Below, piece by piece: positions 47,886-55,553 of a stretch of 64,000 nucleotides of DNA. The stretch's first letter is position 1. The number at the start of each line of letters is the position of its first letter. The stretch is from Candidatus Amunia macphersoniae (GTDB taxonomy: Bacteria > Chloroflexota > Dormibacteria > Aeolococcales > Aeolococcaceae), in assembly GCA_016464795.1 (NCBI GenBank), contig JAEKNN010000008.1, forward strand, positions 43,446-107,445, written 5' to 3'. Made by a program: the position numbers and the translations under genes. Below the pieces are notes generated by a model. The model saw nothing but the letters and a program-made list of their open reading frames with translations, was not told where the DNA came from and made no database searches.

Positions 47886-48905
47886 TCAGATCGGTTCGAC
47901 AGCCGGTCGTAGATCGTGGGGCCGCACCACCTCGACGATGTTGCGGTCCTTGAGGAGGTTGAGCGCTGTCACTGCGACGGCCAGCACGATCGCCGCCATC
48001 ACCTGGATGGACTGGAGTGGGAGTGCCAGGCCCACTGGGGCGGGCAGTGTGTAGATCAGGAACAGCGTCGCTGGGAAGGCGAGCTCAGCGAGCGTGGCCA
48101 GAGAGGCCGGGGTGCTGGAGAGACCTCGGTAATACAGGGTCATGGCCACCAGGCCAGGAATCAATGCGAGCCCCACCAGGCTGGGAAGGTCGGCGAGCCG
48201 GTACTGGCCGAACCCGGCCGGACCCGTGTCGACCAGCATGATCACCAGCAGCACCGGCAGCGCCAGCACAAAGCGCATGCCGGTGGTGGTCGTGAAGGAG
48301 ACGTTGCGCAGAGCGTACCGACCGAGGACGGTGCCCGCAGCCCAGAGGGTCACGGCGCCCAGGACCAGCACACCGGCCGCCAGCTGCCCCTGTCCCAGCT
48401 TGGAGAACGGCGCCAGCGGGTCCTGCGGAAAGACGATGAAGTACACGGACGCCATGGCGACAAGCGCCAACGGCCAGAAGCGCGGGCGGCGCCGCTCGCG
48501 CAGGAGAACCCGCGCGAACGCCAGGCCGAACACCGGCTGGAGCAGGTAGAGCAGGTAGATCTCCACCTGCACGTTGAAGTTGGGCGCCGCGCCCCTGGGG
48601 AAGGCGTACGTGAATGCATCGGTGAAGAGGACGGTGGCGACCGCCTGAGGGCCGACCGCGATCACGGCGACCGCGAGCCACGTCCGCCACCCCAGCGAGC
48701 GCACCTCCCTGCGGGCCAGGAACAGCATGGGCAGGAAGCACACTGAGATGAGCAGATCTTCGACGAGAACGATCTGGCTTCCGGTGAGGTGATGCGCCAC
48801 CAGCTGCGGGCGGAAATAGTTGTCCGACGCCCAGAGCGCCGCGGCGACCGCCACCAGCAGCGCGGACGAGCGATCGATGAACGAGCGCGAGGACGGGGCA
48901 GGCAC
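47886..48905 (-). CDS. EamA/DMT-superfamily transporter
   Basis: 339 residues with ten hydrophobic segments in two repeats (first: SALLVAVAAALWASDNYFRP; second from about 170: AAGVLVLGAVTLWAAGTVLG). EamA-type metabolite exporter or importer. The basic segment FARVLLRERRRPRFWP links TM4 and TM5. The start at 48905 lacks a strong ribosome site; other ATGs are further in. Substrate unknown. Confidence 0.88.
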   Translation of the reverse strand: MPAPSSRSFIDRSSALLVAVAAALWASDNYFRPQLVAHHLTGSQIVLVEDLLISVCFLPMLFLARREVRSLGWRTWLAVAVIAVGPQAVATVLFTDAFTYAFPRGAAPNFNVQVEIYLLYLLQPVFGLAFARVLLRERRRPRFWPLALVAMASVYFIVFPQDPLAPFSKLGQGQLAAGVLVLGAVTLWAAGTVLGRYALRNVSFTTTTGMRFVLALPVLLVIMLVDTGPAGFGQYRLADLPSLVGLALIPGLVAMTLYYRGLSSTPASLATLAELAFPATLFLIYTLPAPVGLALPLQSIQVMAAIVLAVAVTALNLLKDRNIVEVVRPHDLRPAVEPI

Positions 48906-49010
48906 TTCTCGGTGAGCCTATCAGCGCGACCGAAGCCGGCGACGCACGGCGCTGCCCTCCGGCTCCCACTCGAGGATCCCTACCGCCCTACCGGACGTGA
49001 TCCTCGCGGA

Positions 49011-49574
49011 TCATGGCTCTCCAACTGGCCGCGTAGTCCGAGCGTCCTGTCCTCGCCGTTGGCGAGGCGTCGTCGTGGCCGTCCCGCGACTCCTGGCCGG
49101 CGATGTCGCGCCGCCGTGACTCAGTGCCTCGAGGATGACGTCGAAACCGGCGAAATATGCGCGGAGGGCGACCAGGCGCTCGCGGACGAAGCGCTCCCGC
49201 TCACTCCCCGTATCGGATGCGAGCGTGCGCTCGGTCTCGTCGGTGGACGCAAGCACCTGGCGCAGATTCCAGCGGAACCGTCGCTCGACGATCTCCTGCA
49301 TGACGCGCCGGAAGTCGGTCGCCGCCTCGTAGTGGTCGCGACGTGAGCCCACGATTCGTACCTGCTTCACCAGATGCCAGTCGAGAAGCCCGCGAACCTG
49401 CACCGACACGTTGCTCTTGCTCTGCTGCAGCTCGTCGCTGATGCCGTCGAGCGAGAGAGGCTGATCGTGCAGATAGAGCAGGCCGAAGATGCGGCCCTGG
49501 AGCTGTGTGAGCACCCCCGACGTGGCCGCAGCAGCACCCATGCCCTCGACGAAGATGCCAGTGACTCGATCCAT
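49011..49574 (-). CDS. GbsR/MarR-family regulator
   Basis: 187 residues. GVLTQLQGRIFGLLYLHDQP, LDGISDELQQSKSNVSVQVR, GLLDWHLVKQVRIVGSRRDH, YEAATDFRRVMQEIVERRFR: the winged helix and dimer helices of GbsR-like regulators, which respond to choline or other small molecules. The C-terminal 30 residues are basic and low complexity. It lies just downstream of the thioesterase pseudogene in the same direction. Confidence 0.85.
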   Translation of the reverse strand: MDRVTGIFVEGMGAAAATSGVLTQLQGRIFGLLYLHDQPLSLDGISDELQQSKSNVSVQVRGLLDWHLVKQVRIVGSRRDHYEAATDFRRVMQEIVERRFRWNLRQVLASTDETERTLASDTGSERERFVRERLVALRAYFAGFDVILEALSHGGATSPARSRGTATTTPRQRRGQDARTTRPVGEP

Positions 49575-49613
49575 GACGCTACGCCGTCGCGCCGCGCCGT
49601 TGTGTGCGCGCTG

Positions 49614-50115
49614 TCATCTGCGGAAGAGCAGGCAGGTGCTGGTTCCGTGGGCCAGCAACTTCTCTGTCGCCTCCGCGAAGATCCGGCCCTCGGCCGTGGC
49701 CACCTTCCCGCCCCGGTGGACGACCACGCCTTCGCAGCGAACCCGCCCGGTGTCGGCCTTGATGGGACGGACGAAGTTGACCTTGGTCTCCAGGCTCGTG
49801 CATCTCGCCTGCCGCCAGTGTGGTCTGGACGGCGCAACCCATGGCTGAGTCCAGCAGGGTCATCGCGAAGCCACCGTGGACCAACCCGATGGGGTTGTAG
49901 AGGAATTCCCCCGCCTCACCGAAAAAGGTGGCCCGTCCCTCGTGGGCCTCGAATCCCGTCATCCCCATCGTGACCGCGATTGGCGGGCCCGGGAGGCGCC
50001 CCTCCGAGATCGCCTGCAAGTGCTCGAGGCCGCTCAGGCCGGCGGCCGCCGCCAGCGCCTGCATGGGGTCCTCCCAGCTGACCGTCCGAGTCCGGGGCTG
50101 CCGATCGGTCTCCAT
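49614..50115 (-). pseudogene. PaaI-type hotdog thioesterase with 1-bp frameshift
   Basis: From ATG 50115 the frame encodes LEHLQAISEGRLPGPPIAVT, GEFLYNPIGLVHGGFAMTLL and DSAMGCAVQTTLAAGE, the hotdog fold with the GLVHGG catalytic loop. After GE the family sequence continues in the next frame: CTSLETKVNFVRPIKADTGR, HRGGKVATAEGRIFAEATEK and HGTSTCLLFRR to TGA at 49614. A single extra base at about 49803 explains the break. Acyl-CoA hydrolase if repaired. Could be a sequencing error. Confidence 0.82.
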
Positions 50116-50453
50116 CAGAGTGGGCGAGGCGCTGTCAACACCGCCTAGGCAACGTGGAAGTCGCCGGCAGTCCGCGGGACCTCAAGAAGAGTGAGCGGCA
50201 TTCTCGAAATGCTGGAGGTTCACAACCACCACTGTCAACGAGTTGCCATCCGAGGTCCTCTCGCCGCGACATGTGACCGGCGACGCGGACCTCGTCGCGG
50301 GTGAGGGCCGGCTCCCAGCCGACGACTGGTCAAGCCGCACCCGTGGCGGCGATGCCGACGACGGCAATGCCCGCTCTTGTCTCTCCGGTGACCACATCCG
50401 TGCTATTGTGGGATTGACCCACCTTCCCGCAAGCCCACTCTTGGAGTTCGCTG
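50116..50453. other. Intergenic region with inverted repeats before the AbrB/RelE module
   Basis: About 338 bases without a recognisable gene. CGAGGTCC (50251..50258) pairs with GGACCTCG (50287..50294) and could form a stem-loop. The promoter/operator of the following operon is at 50404..50422. Confidence 0.4.
50404..50422 (+). promoter_or_regulatory. Promoter and operator of the AbrB/RelE-type operon
   Basis: Extended -10 TGC-TATTGT (hexamer 50404..50409) overlaps an inverted repeat GTGGG-ATTGA-CCCAC (50408..50422). The start codon lies about 38 nt further with GGAG before it, so this operon has a leader. Confidence 0.5.
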
Positions 50454-50726
50454 ATGTCAGGCCTCAAGACCATTGACGACAAGGGTCGCCTGACGCTTGG
50501 TCGCGAGTTCGCCGGCCGGATGGTACAGGTGGAAGCGGCAGAGGACATGGTCGTTCTCCGCTTCTACCGCGCCGTCCCGGAACGGGAGGCATGGCTCTGG
50601 AGCAACGAGCTGGCGAAGGGCATGGTCGACCGTGGTTTGCAGCAAGCGCGCAATCGCGAATTGAGCGACGGACCGGATCTGGAGGTGGTGTTTAGCTTCG
50701 CTGACAGCCTTCCCGACGAGGAGTGA
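50454..50726 (+). CDS. AbrB/SpoVT-like antitoxin
   Basis: 90 residues. SGLKTIDDKGRLTLGREFAG and MVQVEAAEDMVVLRFYRAVP have the swapped-hairpin pattern of AbrB/MazE DNA-binding domains (DxKGRLTL). The C-terminal part (RELSDGPDLEVVFSFADSLP) is the probable toxin-binding tail. GGAG lies 7 nt before the ATG. The next gene starts inside its stop codon (GTGA). Confidence 0.75.
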   Translation: MSGLKTIDDKGRLTLGREFAGRMVQVEAAEDMVVLRFYRAVPEREAWLWSNELAKGMVDRGLQQARNRELSDGPDLEVVFSFADSLPDEE

Positions 50727-51094
50727 CCTCCCGGCCTCACTTCACTCCGGAGGCGCAGGCAACCTTCGGGACGCTCGAGGCGCTAGCCAGGGCGGCAGCT
50801 GAGAAGCGCCGCAAGGGGACCGCGAGGGCGACTGGCAAGAAATGGACGAAGTCGTCGCGCCAAGAGGGGTTGTTCAAGCAGGTCGCCAAGACCATCCAGC
50901 AGCTCGCAGCCGACCCACGCCACAACAGCCTGAATACGCACGCGTACGAATCTCTTGAGAATCCGTTCGACTCAAGAGGGAAGATCTTCGAGGCCTATGC
51001 CCAAAACAGCACCCCCGGCGCGTACCGCGTGTTTTGGTGCTACGGACCGGAAAAGGGTGACCTGACGATCATTGCCATCACGCCTCACCCCTAA
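50723..51094 (+). CDS. RelE/ParE-superfamily toxin-like protein
   Basis: 123 residues from a GTG overlapping the antitoxin stop by 4 nt. RQEGLFKQVAKTIQQLAADP, then NSLNTHAYESLENPF and AYRVFWCYGPEKGDLTIIAI follow the RelE/ParE order: helical hairpin, then strands with R and a terminal I-x-I-T-PH. The His-Pro end replaces the usual HR or HY. mRNA interferase or gyrase inhibitor cannot be decided. Confidence 0.72.
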   Translation: MTSRPHFTPEAQATFGTLEALARAAAEKRRKGTARATGKKWTKSSRQEGLFKQVAKTIQQLAADPRHNSLNTHAYESLENPFDSRGKIFEAYAQNSTPGAYRVFWCYGPEKGDLTIIAITPHP

Positions 51095-51178
51095 CCGGTT
51101 CCCAAAGACGAACGAACCTTGTCGCGTCAGGCCCACGGCGACAGCCCCCTGTCGCGAGCCTGCGTCAGCATCCAACTC

Positions 51179-51373
51179 ATGAACAGCCGACCCGACTGTG
51201 TCGTCATCGACGCAGCTCTTCGCTTTGCCCGCTCGAACCCCGAGCTGGTGCGCTACGCGTACGAGCACACCGGCGCGGCGGGCGCATCGGTCGACGATCT
51301 CTTGCGCGACGCCATTGATCGCGTCGTCGCGAGCCGGTCGCAGTCGTCTCAGCAACTTATCAGCTTGGGCTGA
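51179..51373 (+). CDS. Small hypothetical protein
   Basis: 64 residues from ATG 51179: NSRPDCVVIDAALRFARSNP, ELVRYAYEHTGAAGASVDDL, RDAIDRVVASRSQSS. The helical pattern is plausible for a small DNA-binding or antitoxin-like protein, but no family is recognised and the frame remains open upstream to 51119. No clear ribosome site. Confidence 0.35.
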   Translation: MNSRPDCVVIDAALRFARSNPELVRYAYEHTGAAGASVDDLLRDAIDRVVASRSQSSQQLISLG

Positions 51374-51398
51374 GGGAACTCGGAGGCCGCTCGGGCAA

Positions 51399-51447
51399 CC
51401 TGATGTCAGGCGACCCAATCACGCGTATCCGACACACTGACATCAGG
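51399..51447. repeat. 11-bp inverted repeat upstream of the small membrane protein
   Basis: CCTGATGTCAG (51399..51409) and CTGACATCAGG (51437..51447) are exact complements with a 27-nt loop. The right arm includes the AGG of the ribosome site for the ATG at 51457, so a folded mRNA could hide it. Confidence 0.7.
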
Positions 51448-51456
51448 AGAACCGCC

Positions 51457-51648
51457 ATGACAACCGGTTGGATCATCGCCAACATCGCCCTTGCAGTCGC
51501 AGTAACAACCTTGGTTGCCGGCCTCGCCGTGCTCATCCCGTTGAACCTGGACCGTCGATCGAAGGTCCCCGCCCTGCGCAAGGTCGTTGGCCTTGGACCC
51601 AACGCCGTGCAACGGTCCGACAGCCGCCACGATCGCAGGGCGGCCTGA
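51457..51648 (+). CDS. Small single-pass membrane protein
   Basis: 63 residues from ATG 51457, with CAGGAGA about 7 nt upstream. TTGWIIANIALAVAVTTLVA continues to GLAVLIPLNL, one clear membrane helix (about 5-30), followed by a basic tail (LDRRSKVPALRKV). I do not recognise the family. The inverted repeat before it is its most distinctive feature. Stand-alone gene. Confidence 0.6.
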   Translation: MTTGWIIANIALAVAVTTLVAGLAVLIPLNLDRRSKVPALRKVVGLGPNAVQRSDSRHDRRAA

Positions 51649-51864
51649 ACAGCTCCCCCCTTTCCGAGGCCACGCGCCGGGCGATCCCCTCAGTGAGTGC
51701 GTCGCCGGCGTGGCCCTTCCACCGCGCGGGTCGTGGCTGGTCGCACGCGCTGTGAGGCGCAGTTATCGTGAGCACTCACCGGGATGGTCGAGGCGCGGAG
51801 ACGTGGGTTGGACCGATGACGGCCACGGCGAGCGCTTCGCCGTGGCCGCCACTCGAGATCGCAC
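51649..51864. other. Gap with no recognised gene
   Basis: About 216 bases between convergent genes; I see no gene, strong hairpin or repeat. Confidence 0.4.
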
Positions 51865-52344
51865 TCAGGCGGCCGCCGCCCTGGCGAACCGCTCGAGTCC
51901 CAGCTGCCAGCCATCGGGGGTGCTGACCCCGTCGCGCATGCCCTCCCAACCGTCCCCATGGCGGTCCAGGTTGCGATGCTCGAGCTCCACGCGGGTCCGG
52001 CGCGGGCCATCCGCGACGAAGGTCACCTCGACCTCACTGGTCTTGTCGGGGTCAGTCTGGATCTGCCACTGCAGGCTGATGTCCCAGCTGAACACCACCC
52101 GGTTGGGTGGCTCGAACGCGAGAACCCGCGCCCAGGCGCACTCGGTACCGTCGACGGCGCGATCGATGATGCGACCACCCACCCGCGGCTCGAAAACCAT
52201 CTCCGCGAGCTCTCCCTGGAGGATGTGGTGCTCGGGCACCCACCAACTCCCCATCTTCTCGGTGAACACCGTGAACGCGTGGTCGATCGGTGCCTCGACC
52301 GTGATCGAGGTGCGCACGGATGGGCCTGCCACCAGCGTTGTCAT
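51865..52344 (-). CDS. SRPBCC (AHSA1-like) domain protein
   Basis: 159 residues from ATG 52344, overlapping the ArsR stop by 4 nt (ATGA). SITVEAPIDHAFTVFTEKMG, WWVPEHHILQGELAEMVFEP, GRIIDRAVDGTECAWARVL and EVEVTFVADGPRRTRVELEH match the AHSA1-like START-fold family. ArsR-AHSA1 pairs are common in high-GC bacteria; a ligand-binding or chaperone role is presumed. The whole fold is present. Confidence 0.9.
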   Translation of the reverse strand: MTTLVAGPSVRTSITVEAPIDHAFTVFTEKMGSWWVPEHHILQGELAEMVFEPRVGGRIIDRAVDGTECAWARVLAFEPPNRVVFSWDISLQWQIQTDPDKTSEVEVTFVADGPRRTRVELEHRNLDRHGDGWEGMRDGVSTPDGWQLGLERFARAAAA

Positions 52345-52658
52345 GGACTGTCCTCCTTTGCCTGTTCGGCGGTTGCCTTGAACGCGCGAAGCGCGTGATT
52401 CCAGAATTGGTCGAACCACGCGTGTACCTCCTCGAGGCCACCCGGGTTCATGCTGTAGAGACGGCGGTTGGCGTCGGCGCGATCGCTGACCAGCCCCGCC
52501 TGCTTCAGCACCTTCAGGTGCTGGGACACAGCCGGCCGGCTCACCGGCAGGTCGCGAGCGATCTCGCCGACGGCCATCGGCCCGCCGGCCAGGCGCTCGA
52601 AGATGGCGCGGCGGGTCGGGTCGCCCAGGGCGGTGATCGAATCTAAGTTAGCCATCAC
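52341..52658 (-). CDS. ArsR-family regulator
   Basis: 105 residues: LDSITALGDPTRRAIFERLA, VGEIARDLPVSRPAVSQHLK, LKQAGLVSDRADANRRLYSM. A canonical ArsR-SmtB winged helix without Cys metal ligands, so it likely does not sense metals. GTG 52658 is followed by an ATG (52655) that may be the true start. Co-transcribed with the SRPBCC gene and probably autoregulated. Confidence 0.92.
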   Translation of the reverse strand: MMANLDSITALGDPTRRAIFERLAGGPMAVGEIARDLPVSRPAVSQHLKVLKQAGLVSDRADANRRLYSMNPGGLEEVHAWFDQFWNHALRAFKATAEQAKEDSP

Positions 52659-52672
52659 TTACGGTAAGTCTA
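52657..52672 (-). promoter_or_regulatory. ArsR operator overlapping its promoter
   Basis: A perfect inverted repeat ACTTAC-G-GTAAGT (52657..52669) overlaps the -10 box TAGACT (52672..52667) and touches the start codon. Binding here would block transcription initiation directly. Confidence 0.7.
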
Positions 52673-52720
52673 AACGCACACTCGGTGGGTGTCAACCAGG
52701 AGGTGAGCTCGCCGCAAAGG

Positions 52721-53044
52721 TCAGTCCAGGCCGAGTGCAAAGAGCAGCGACCGGTCCACCATCTCCATCCGCGCAGGCGACAGCGTCGTGAGGTACTCGA
52801 CCAGATCGTCCTGATTGACGGTGACCAGGGCGTCGCAGGTCACGATGCACGGATCCGGCATCCCATCGCGGCGGTTGAGTTCGACCGTTGCCGGGTTGAT
52901 GCGGACGGTCGTGGTCAGTTCGGCCGCGGTCACTCGCCGCCGAACTGCGTATGCCTCATTGCGGCTGAGGAGCAGCACAGGACGTCGCTTGTCAACCCGG
53001 GCCCACCACACCTGTCCACGTCGCCGAGCGGGAGCTTCCGCCAC
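52721..53044 (-). CDS. MazF-family endoribonuclease toxin
   Basis: 107 residues: RRGQVWWARVDKRRPVLLLS, VRRRVTAAELTTTVRINPAT and CIVTCDALVTVNQDDLVEYL. This is the MazF fold with the usual RPVLLLSR strand and the C(D)xL-T-V-N-x-x-D-L block. It follows the RHH antitoxin after 8 nt. It is only distantly similar to the MazF proteins near 1 and 2 kb, so it is a separate acquisition rather than a recent copy. Confidence 0.85.
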   Translation of the reverse strand: MAEAPARRRGQVWWARVDKRRPVLLLSRNEAYAVRRRVTAAELTTTVRINPATVELNRRDGMPDPCIVTCDALVTVNQDDLVEYLTTLSPARMEMVDRSLLFALGLD

Positions 53045-53052
53045 GGCCGACG

Positions 53053-53292
53053 CTACTCGCTGCAGGAGCGACGCAGGAACGCGTCCGTGGCCGCGACCTC
53101 CTCATCACTCTCGGGAAGCTCCCGGTAACTGGCGAGGTAGCGATCGACGTCACGCTGCCGGCGACGGCGGTCCAAATAGGTGCGCGCAGCGAGGCCGAAC
53201 ACCCGGCTTCGGCTCGTGCCGGCCGCGTTGCTCTCGGCATCGACCGCAGCGAGCAGGTCATCCGGCACCGAGATGGCAACCTTGCGGGTCAT
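53053..53292 (-). CDS. Ribbon-helix-helix antitoxin (MazE-like)
   Basis: 79 residues: TRKVAISVPDDLLAAVDAES, AGTSRSRVFGLAARTYLDRR, then an acidic tail (ELPESDEEVAATDAFLRRS). The N-terminal RHH and C-terminal toxin-binding tail are both present. The ATG at 53292 lies 7 nt from TATTCT (53305..53300), leaderless in layout. Confidence 0.88.
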   Translation of the reverse strand: MTRKVAISVPDDLLAAVDAESNAAGTSRSRVFGLAARTYLDRRRRQRDVDRYLASYRELPESDEEVAATDAFLRRSCSE

Positions 53293-53299
53293 ACCCCAA

Positions 53300-53305
53300 A
53301 GAATA
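53300..53305 (-). promoter_or_regulatory. -10 box of the third MazEF-like operon
   Basis: TATTCT on the minus strand, 7 nt before ATG 53292. Confidence 0.5.
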
Positions 53306-53382
53306 CCAGGGGCTGCCTGCGTGGAATGACAACTTCATGCAGGGTTGGACCAGCGCCCAGATCGTCGGCGTCGCCGAGTGGC

Positions 53383-53883
53383 TCAGGCGGAGGACTGGTC
53401 GGAGATCTCCTGCGCGTAGTCGGCCAGGGAGCGCCGGTACCTGGTCATGTGCGTAGACAGCGCCGTCAGGGCGATGGAGACCGCCTCCCGCTCACGTCCC
53501 GCGTCCACCAGTGCAAGGGCGAGAAAGGCGCTGACCGCATCGTCCAGGTCATCAGACCCGGCGTCCCGCTCGGCGGTGAGCAGATCGACACTCTCCGACG
53601 CCTGGCCCACGTTGCGCAACGAGCTGGCCATCTGGATCACCGCCCGACGTCGGCGTTGGCCATGCAGTCCGATCTCGAGTGCCCGTCGATAGAGCGGCAC
53701 TGCCAGGTCGGAATGGCCTGTCGAGTCCAGCGATGCGGCGCGTTCGAACAGCCCCGCGGGGCTGTCTGCCGGCAGCTCGGCGACCAGTTGTTCCATCCTG
53801 GCCAGGAACACCTGCTCGTCGTGGTCATCGATGGCTGCCCACAGGTCCGCGACGCGCTCCTCCCAGTCGGTGTCAGGTGTCAC
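53383..53883 (-). CDS. Tetratricopeptide-repeat protein (TPR_5-like)
   Basis: 166 residues: DTDWEERVADLWAAIDDHDE, AGLFERAASLDSTGHSDLAV, PLYRRALEIGLHGQRRRRAV, IQMASSLRNVGQASESVDLL, FLALALVDAGREREAVSIAL. This helix-turn-helix repeat pattern matches the TPR_5 family of small TPR proteins, probably a protein-interaction scaffold. No signal peptide. It stands alone upstream of the MazEF-like module. Confidence 0.85.
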   Translation of the reverse strand: MTPDTDWEERVADLWAAIDDHDEQVFLARMEQLVAELPADSPAGLFERAASLDSTGHSDLAVPLYRRALEIGLHGQRRRRAVIQMASSLRNVGQASESVDLLTAERDAGSDDLDDAVSAFLALALVDAGREREAVSIALTALSTHMTRYRRSLADYAQEISDQSSA

Positions 53884-54219
53884 CGGGCAACCCTACATGG
53901 CTGCACCAGGCCGCCGAGATCGAGTGGAGCGAGAACGGCGGCGGGTCAGGCCGCCTGCCGCGATTCCGCTGTACAGGCGGTGTTGTCGATCCAGAAGTGG
54001 ACGACGCAGCCGTCAACGCCGGAGTCCAACGCGATCATGTCGTCGACGGTCTCGATGGCTGAGGCCTGGTGGGGGACGACGACGAACTGTGGTGGCGCGA
54101 AGCGGCGGTCTGTGTTCATGGTCGCCACTGTGGGGGCGGTCGGCGACAGGAGCATGTCGCCGGGCAAACCCCGCCACCCGGCTCCCTCTGGCGCCGCAGC
54201 ATCAGGCATCATCCGCCGG
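53884..54219. other. Gap between TPR and DUF429 genes
   Basis: About 336 bases; the only candidate is the weak minus-strand frame at 53946..54119. CATCAT at about 54207 lies 7 nt before the GTG of the DUF429 gene. Confidence 0.3.
53946..54119 (-). CDS. Possible small hypothetical protein
   Basis: 57 residues from ATG 54119: NTDRRFAPPQFVVVPHQASA, VDDMIALDSGVDGCVVHFWI. The second half has a strand pattern, but there is no ribosome site or known family. The frame is open further upstream. Weak call. Confidence 0.3.
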   Translation of the reverse strand: MNTDRRFAPPQFVVVPHQASAIETVDDMIALDSGVDGCVVHFWIDNTACTAESRQAA

Positions 54220-55080
54220 GTGCAGGACGTCTCCGTGGGCATCGACGTCGCGGAGTCCCGCAGGGGCCTCGACCTCGTCGCGCTCGACGGCGACCGCCGG
54301 ATCGTCGCCGCCCGATCTCACCTCGCGGTCGTCGATGCCGCCCAGCTCGTGCACGAGCTCGAACCGTCGATGGTGTGCATCGACTCACCCTCGCAGTGGT
54401 CGACGTCCGGCAGCAGCCGCGAGGCCGAGCGTGAGCTGCGCACCGTCGGGATCAACGCCTATCGCACTCCGGCTCAGGATCGCGCTGGGCCATTCCACGA
54501 CTGGATGCGAGCCGGCTTCACGATCTACGAGGCCATCGGCCACGACTATCCCCGTTACCGCGGCGGCGACGTCATGGGCACCGCAGCCGAGTACTTCCCG
54601 CACGCGTCAGCAGTCGTCCTGGCGGGCCGCATCGGCCCGCTGAAGGACAAGCTGGCATTCCGGCGTCATGTGCTCGAGGATCACGGGGTGGCCACCACAT
54701 CGCTGCGCACCCAGGACCAGGTCGATGCGGCGCTCGGAGCCCTGACTGGACTGATTGCGCTCGCGGGTGGTTCCTCGTGGGTCGGCGATGCCGATGAGGG
54801 CGCCCTGCTGTTGCCCTGTCTCAAGCCGACCGTGCGCTATCTCCGGGTTGAGGGAACGCCTCTGGTTGCGGGCGGCGCCGGTAAGACGAGCGTGCGCTCG
54901 CGGAGTCAATCAAGTCTCACGACGATGGCCAGGCAAACGTGCGCATGCGGATGCGGCGCTGTGGTTCGCCGGACCTTTCTTCCAGGACATGACGCCAAAC
55001 TGCGCTCGCAGTTGCTGCGCAAGGCGAGGACGGGTGCGTCGGCACAGGCAGAGTTGAAGCGACGGAACTGGCTGCTGTAG
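54220..55080 (+). CDS. DUF429 protein with C-terminal Cys cluster
   Basis: 286 residues from GTG 54220. SVGIDVAESRRGLDLVALDG, ELEPSMVCIDSPSQW, ERELRTVGINAYRTPAQ, YFPHASAVVLAGRIGPLKDK and DQVDAALGALTGLIA show the DUF429 RNase H-like fold with the expected Asp/Glu residues. After about residue 235 comes a separate piece, TCACGCGAVVRRTFLPGHDA, with a CxCGC cluster and basic tail that could bind zinc or nucleic acid. That C-terminal addition is not part of ordinary DUF429 proteins. Nuclease activity is a prediction. Confidence 0.8.
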   Translation: MQDVSVGIDVAESRRGLDLVALDGDRRIVAARSHLAVVDAAQLVHELEPSMVCIDSPSQWSTSGSSREAERELRTVGINAYRTPAQDRAGPFHDWMRAGFTIYEAIGHDYPRYRGGDVMGTAAEYFPHASAVVLAGRIGPLKDKLAFRRHVLEDHGVATTSLRTQDQVDAALGALTGLIALAGGSSWVGDADEGALLLPCLKPTVRYLRVEGTPLVAGGAGKTSVRSRSQSSLTTMARQTCACGCGAVVRRTFLPGHDAKLRSQLLRKARTGASAQAELKRRNWLL

Positions 55081-55292
55081 CCGGCCAGGTCGCGGGCGCC
55101 CTGTGAAGCAGCGGTGGTGAGCAGGGCTGCCCGGAGGGGCACCACCATCTCGCCTTCCAACCCTGTCTTTACAGCAGTTGTGCATCGTGTCCGACGAATT
55201 CCCGGTGCGTCACGTGCAGGATTTGAGCTGGCTGCCAACGGACTCTCCGTGACACATGCGCAGAGGCATCGCGTGACACACAGGTGGTGACC

Positions 55293-55535
55293 ATGGAACC
55301 GCTGCCACATCGGACAGACACGAGCGACTCGGAAGACACGCTCGCGGGTGTCCGCACGACACGCCCGGAGCCAAGTGCGCGCCGAGTGCAGAGCGTGACC
55401 TGCGGTCAGTGCGGCTGGCCGAGCTCGTGCGTGGCCCAGGATGGCCTGCGCCTGCTCAGCTTCGTCTGTCACTGGTGCGGCAAGAGCACCGTGGGTGTCG
55501 TTGATCCCAGCATCAAGCGGACTGTCATCTTCTGA
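55293..55535 (+). CDS. Small zinc-ribbon protein
   Basis: 80 residues. The C-terminal half VTCGQCGWPSSC then FVCHWCGKSTVGVVD has two CxxC knuckles, about 22 residues apart, a zinc-ribbon layout. The N-terminal 35 residues are polar and disordered-looking. No family recognised. It ends 18 bp from the GH65 stop. Confidence 0.5.
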   Translation: MEPLPHRTDTSDSEDTLAGVRTTRPEPSARRVQSVTCGQCGWPSSCVAQDGLRLLSFVCHWCGKSTVGVVDPSIKRTVIF

Positions 55536-55553
55536 CGGTCGCCACCCTCGAGC

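Noticed and set aside
54906..55472. A 188-residue minus-strand frame with many Cys
   Set aside because: Antisense to the DUF429 end and the small zinc-ribbon gene, with no coherent fold pattern.
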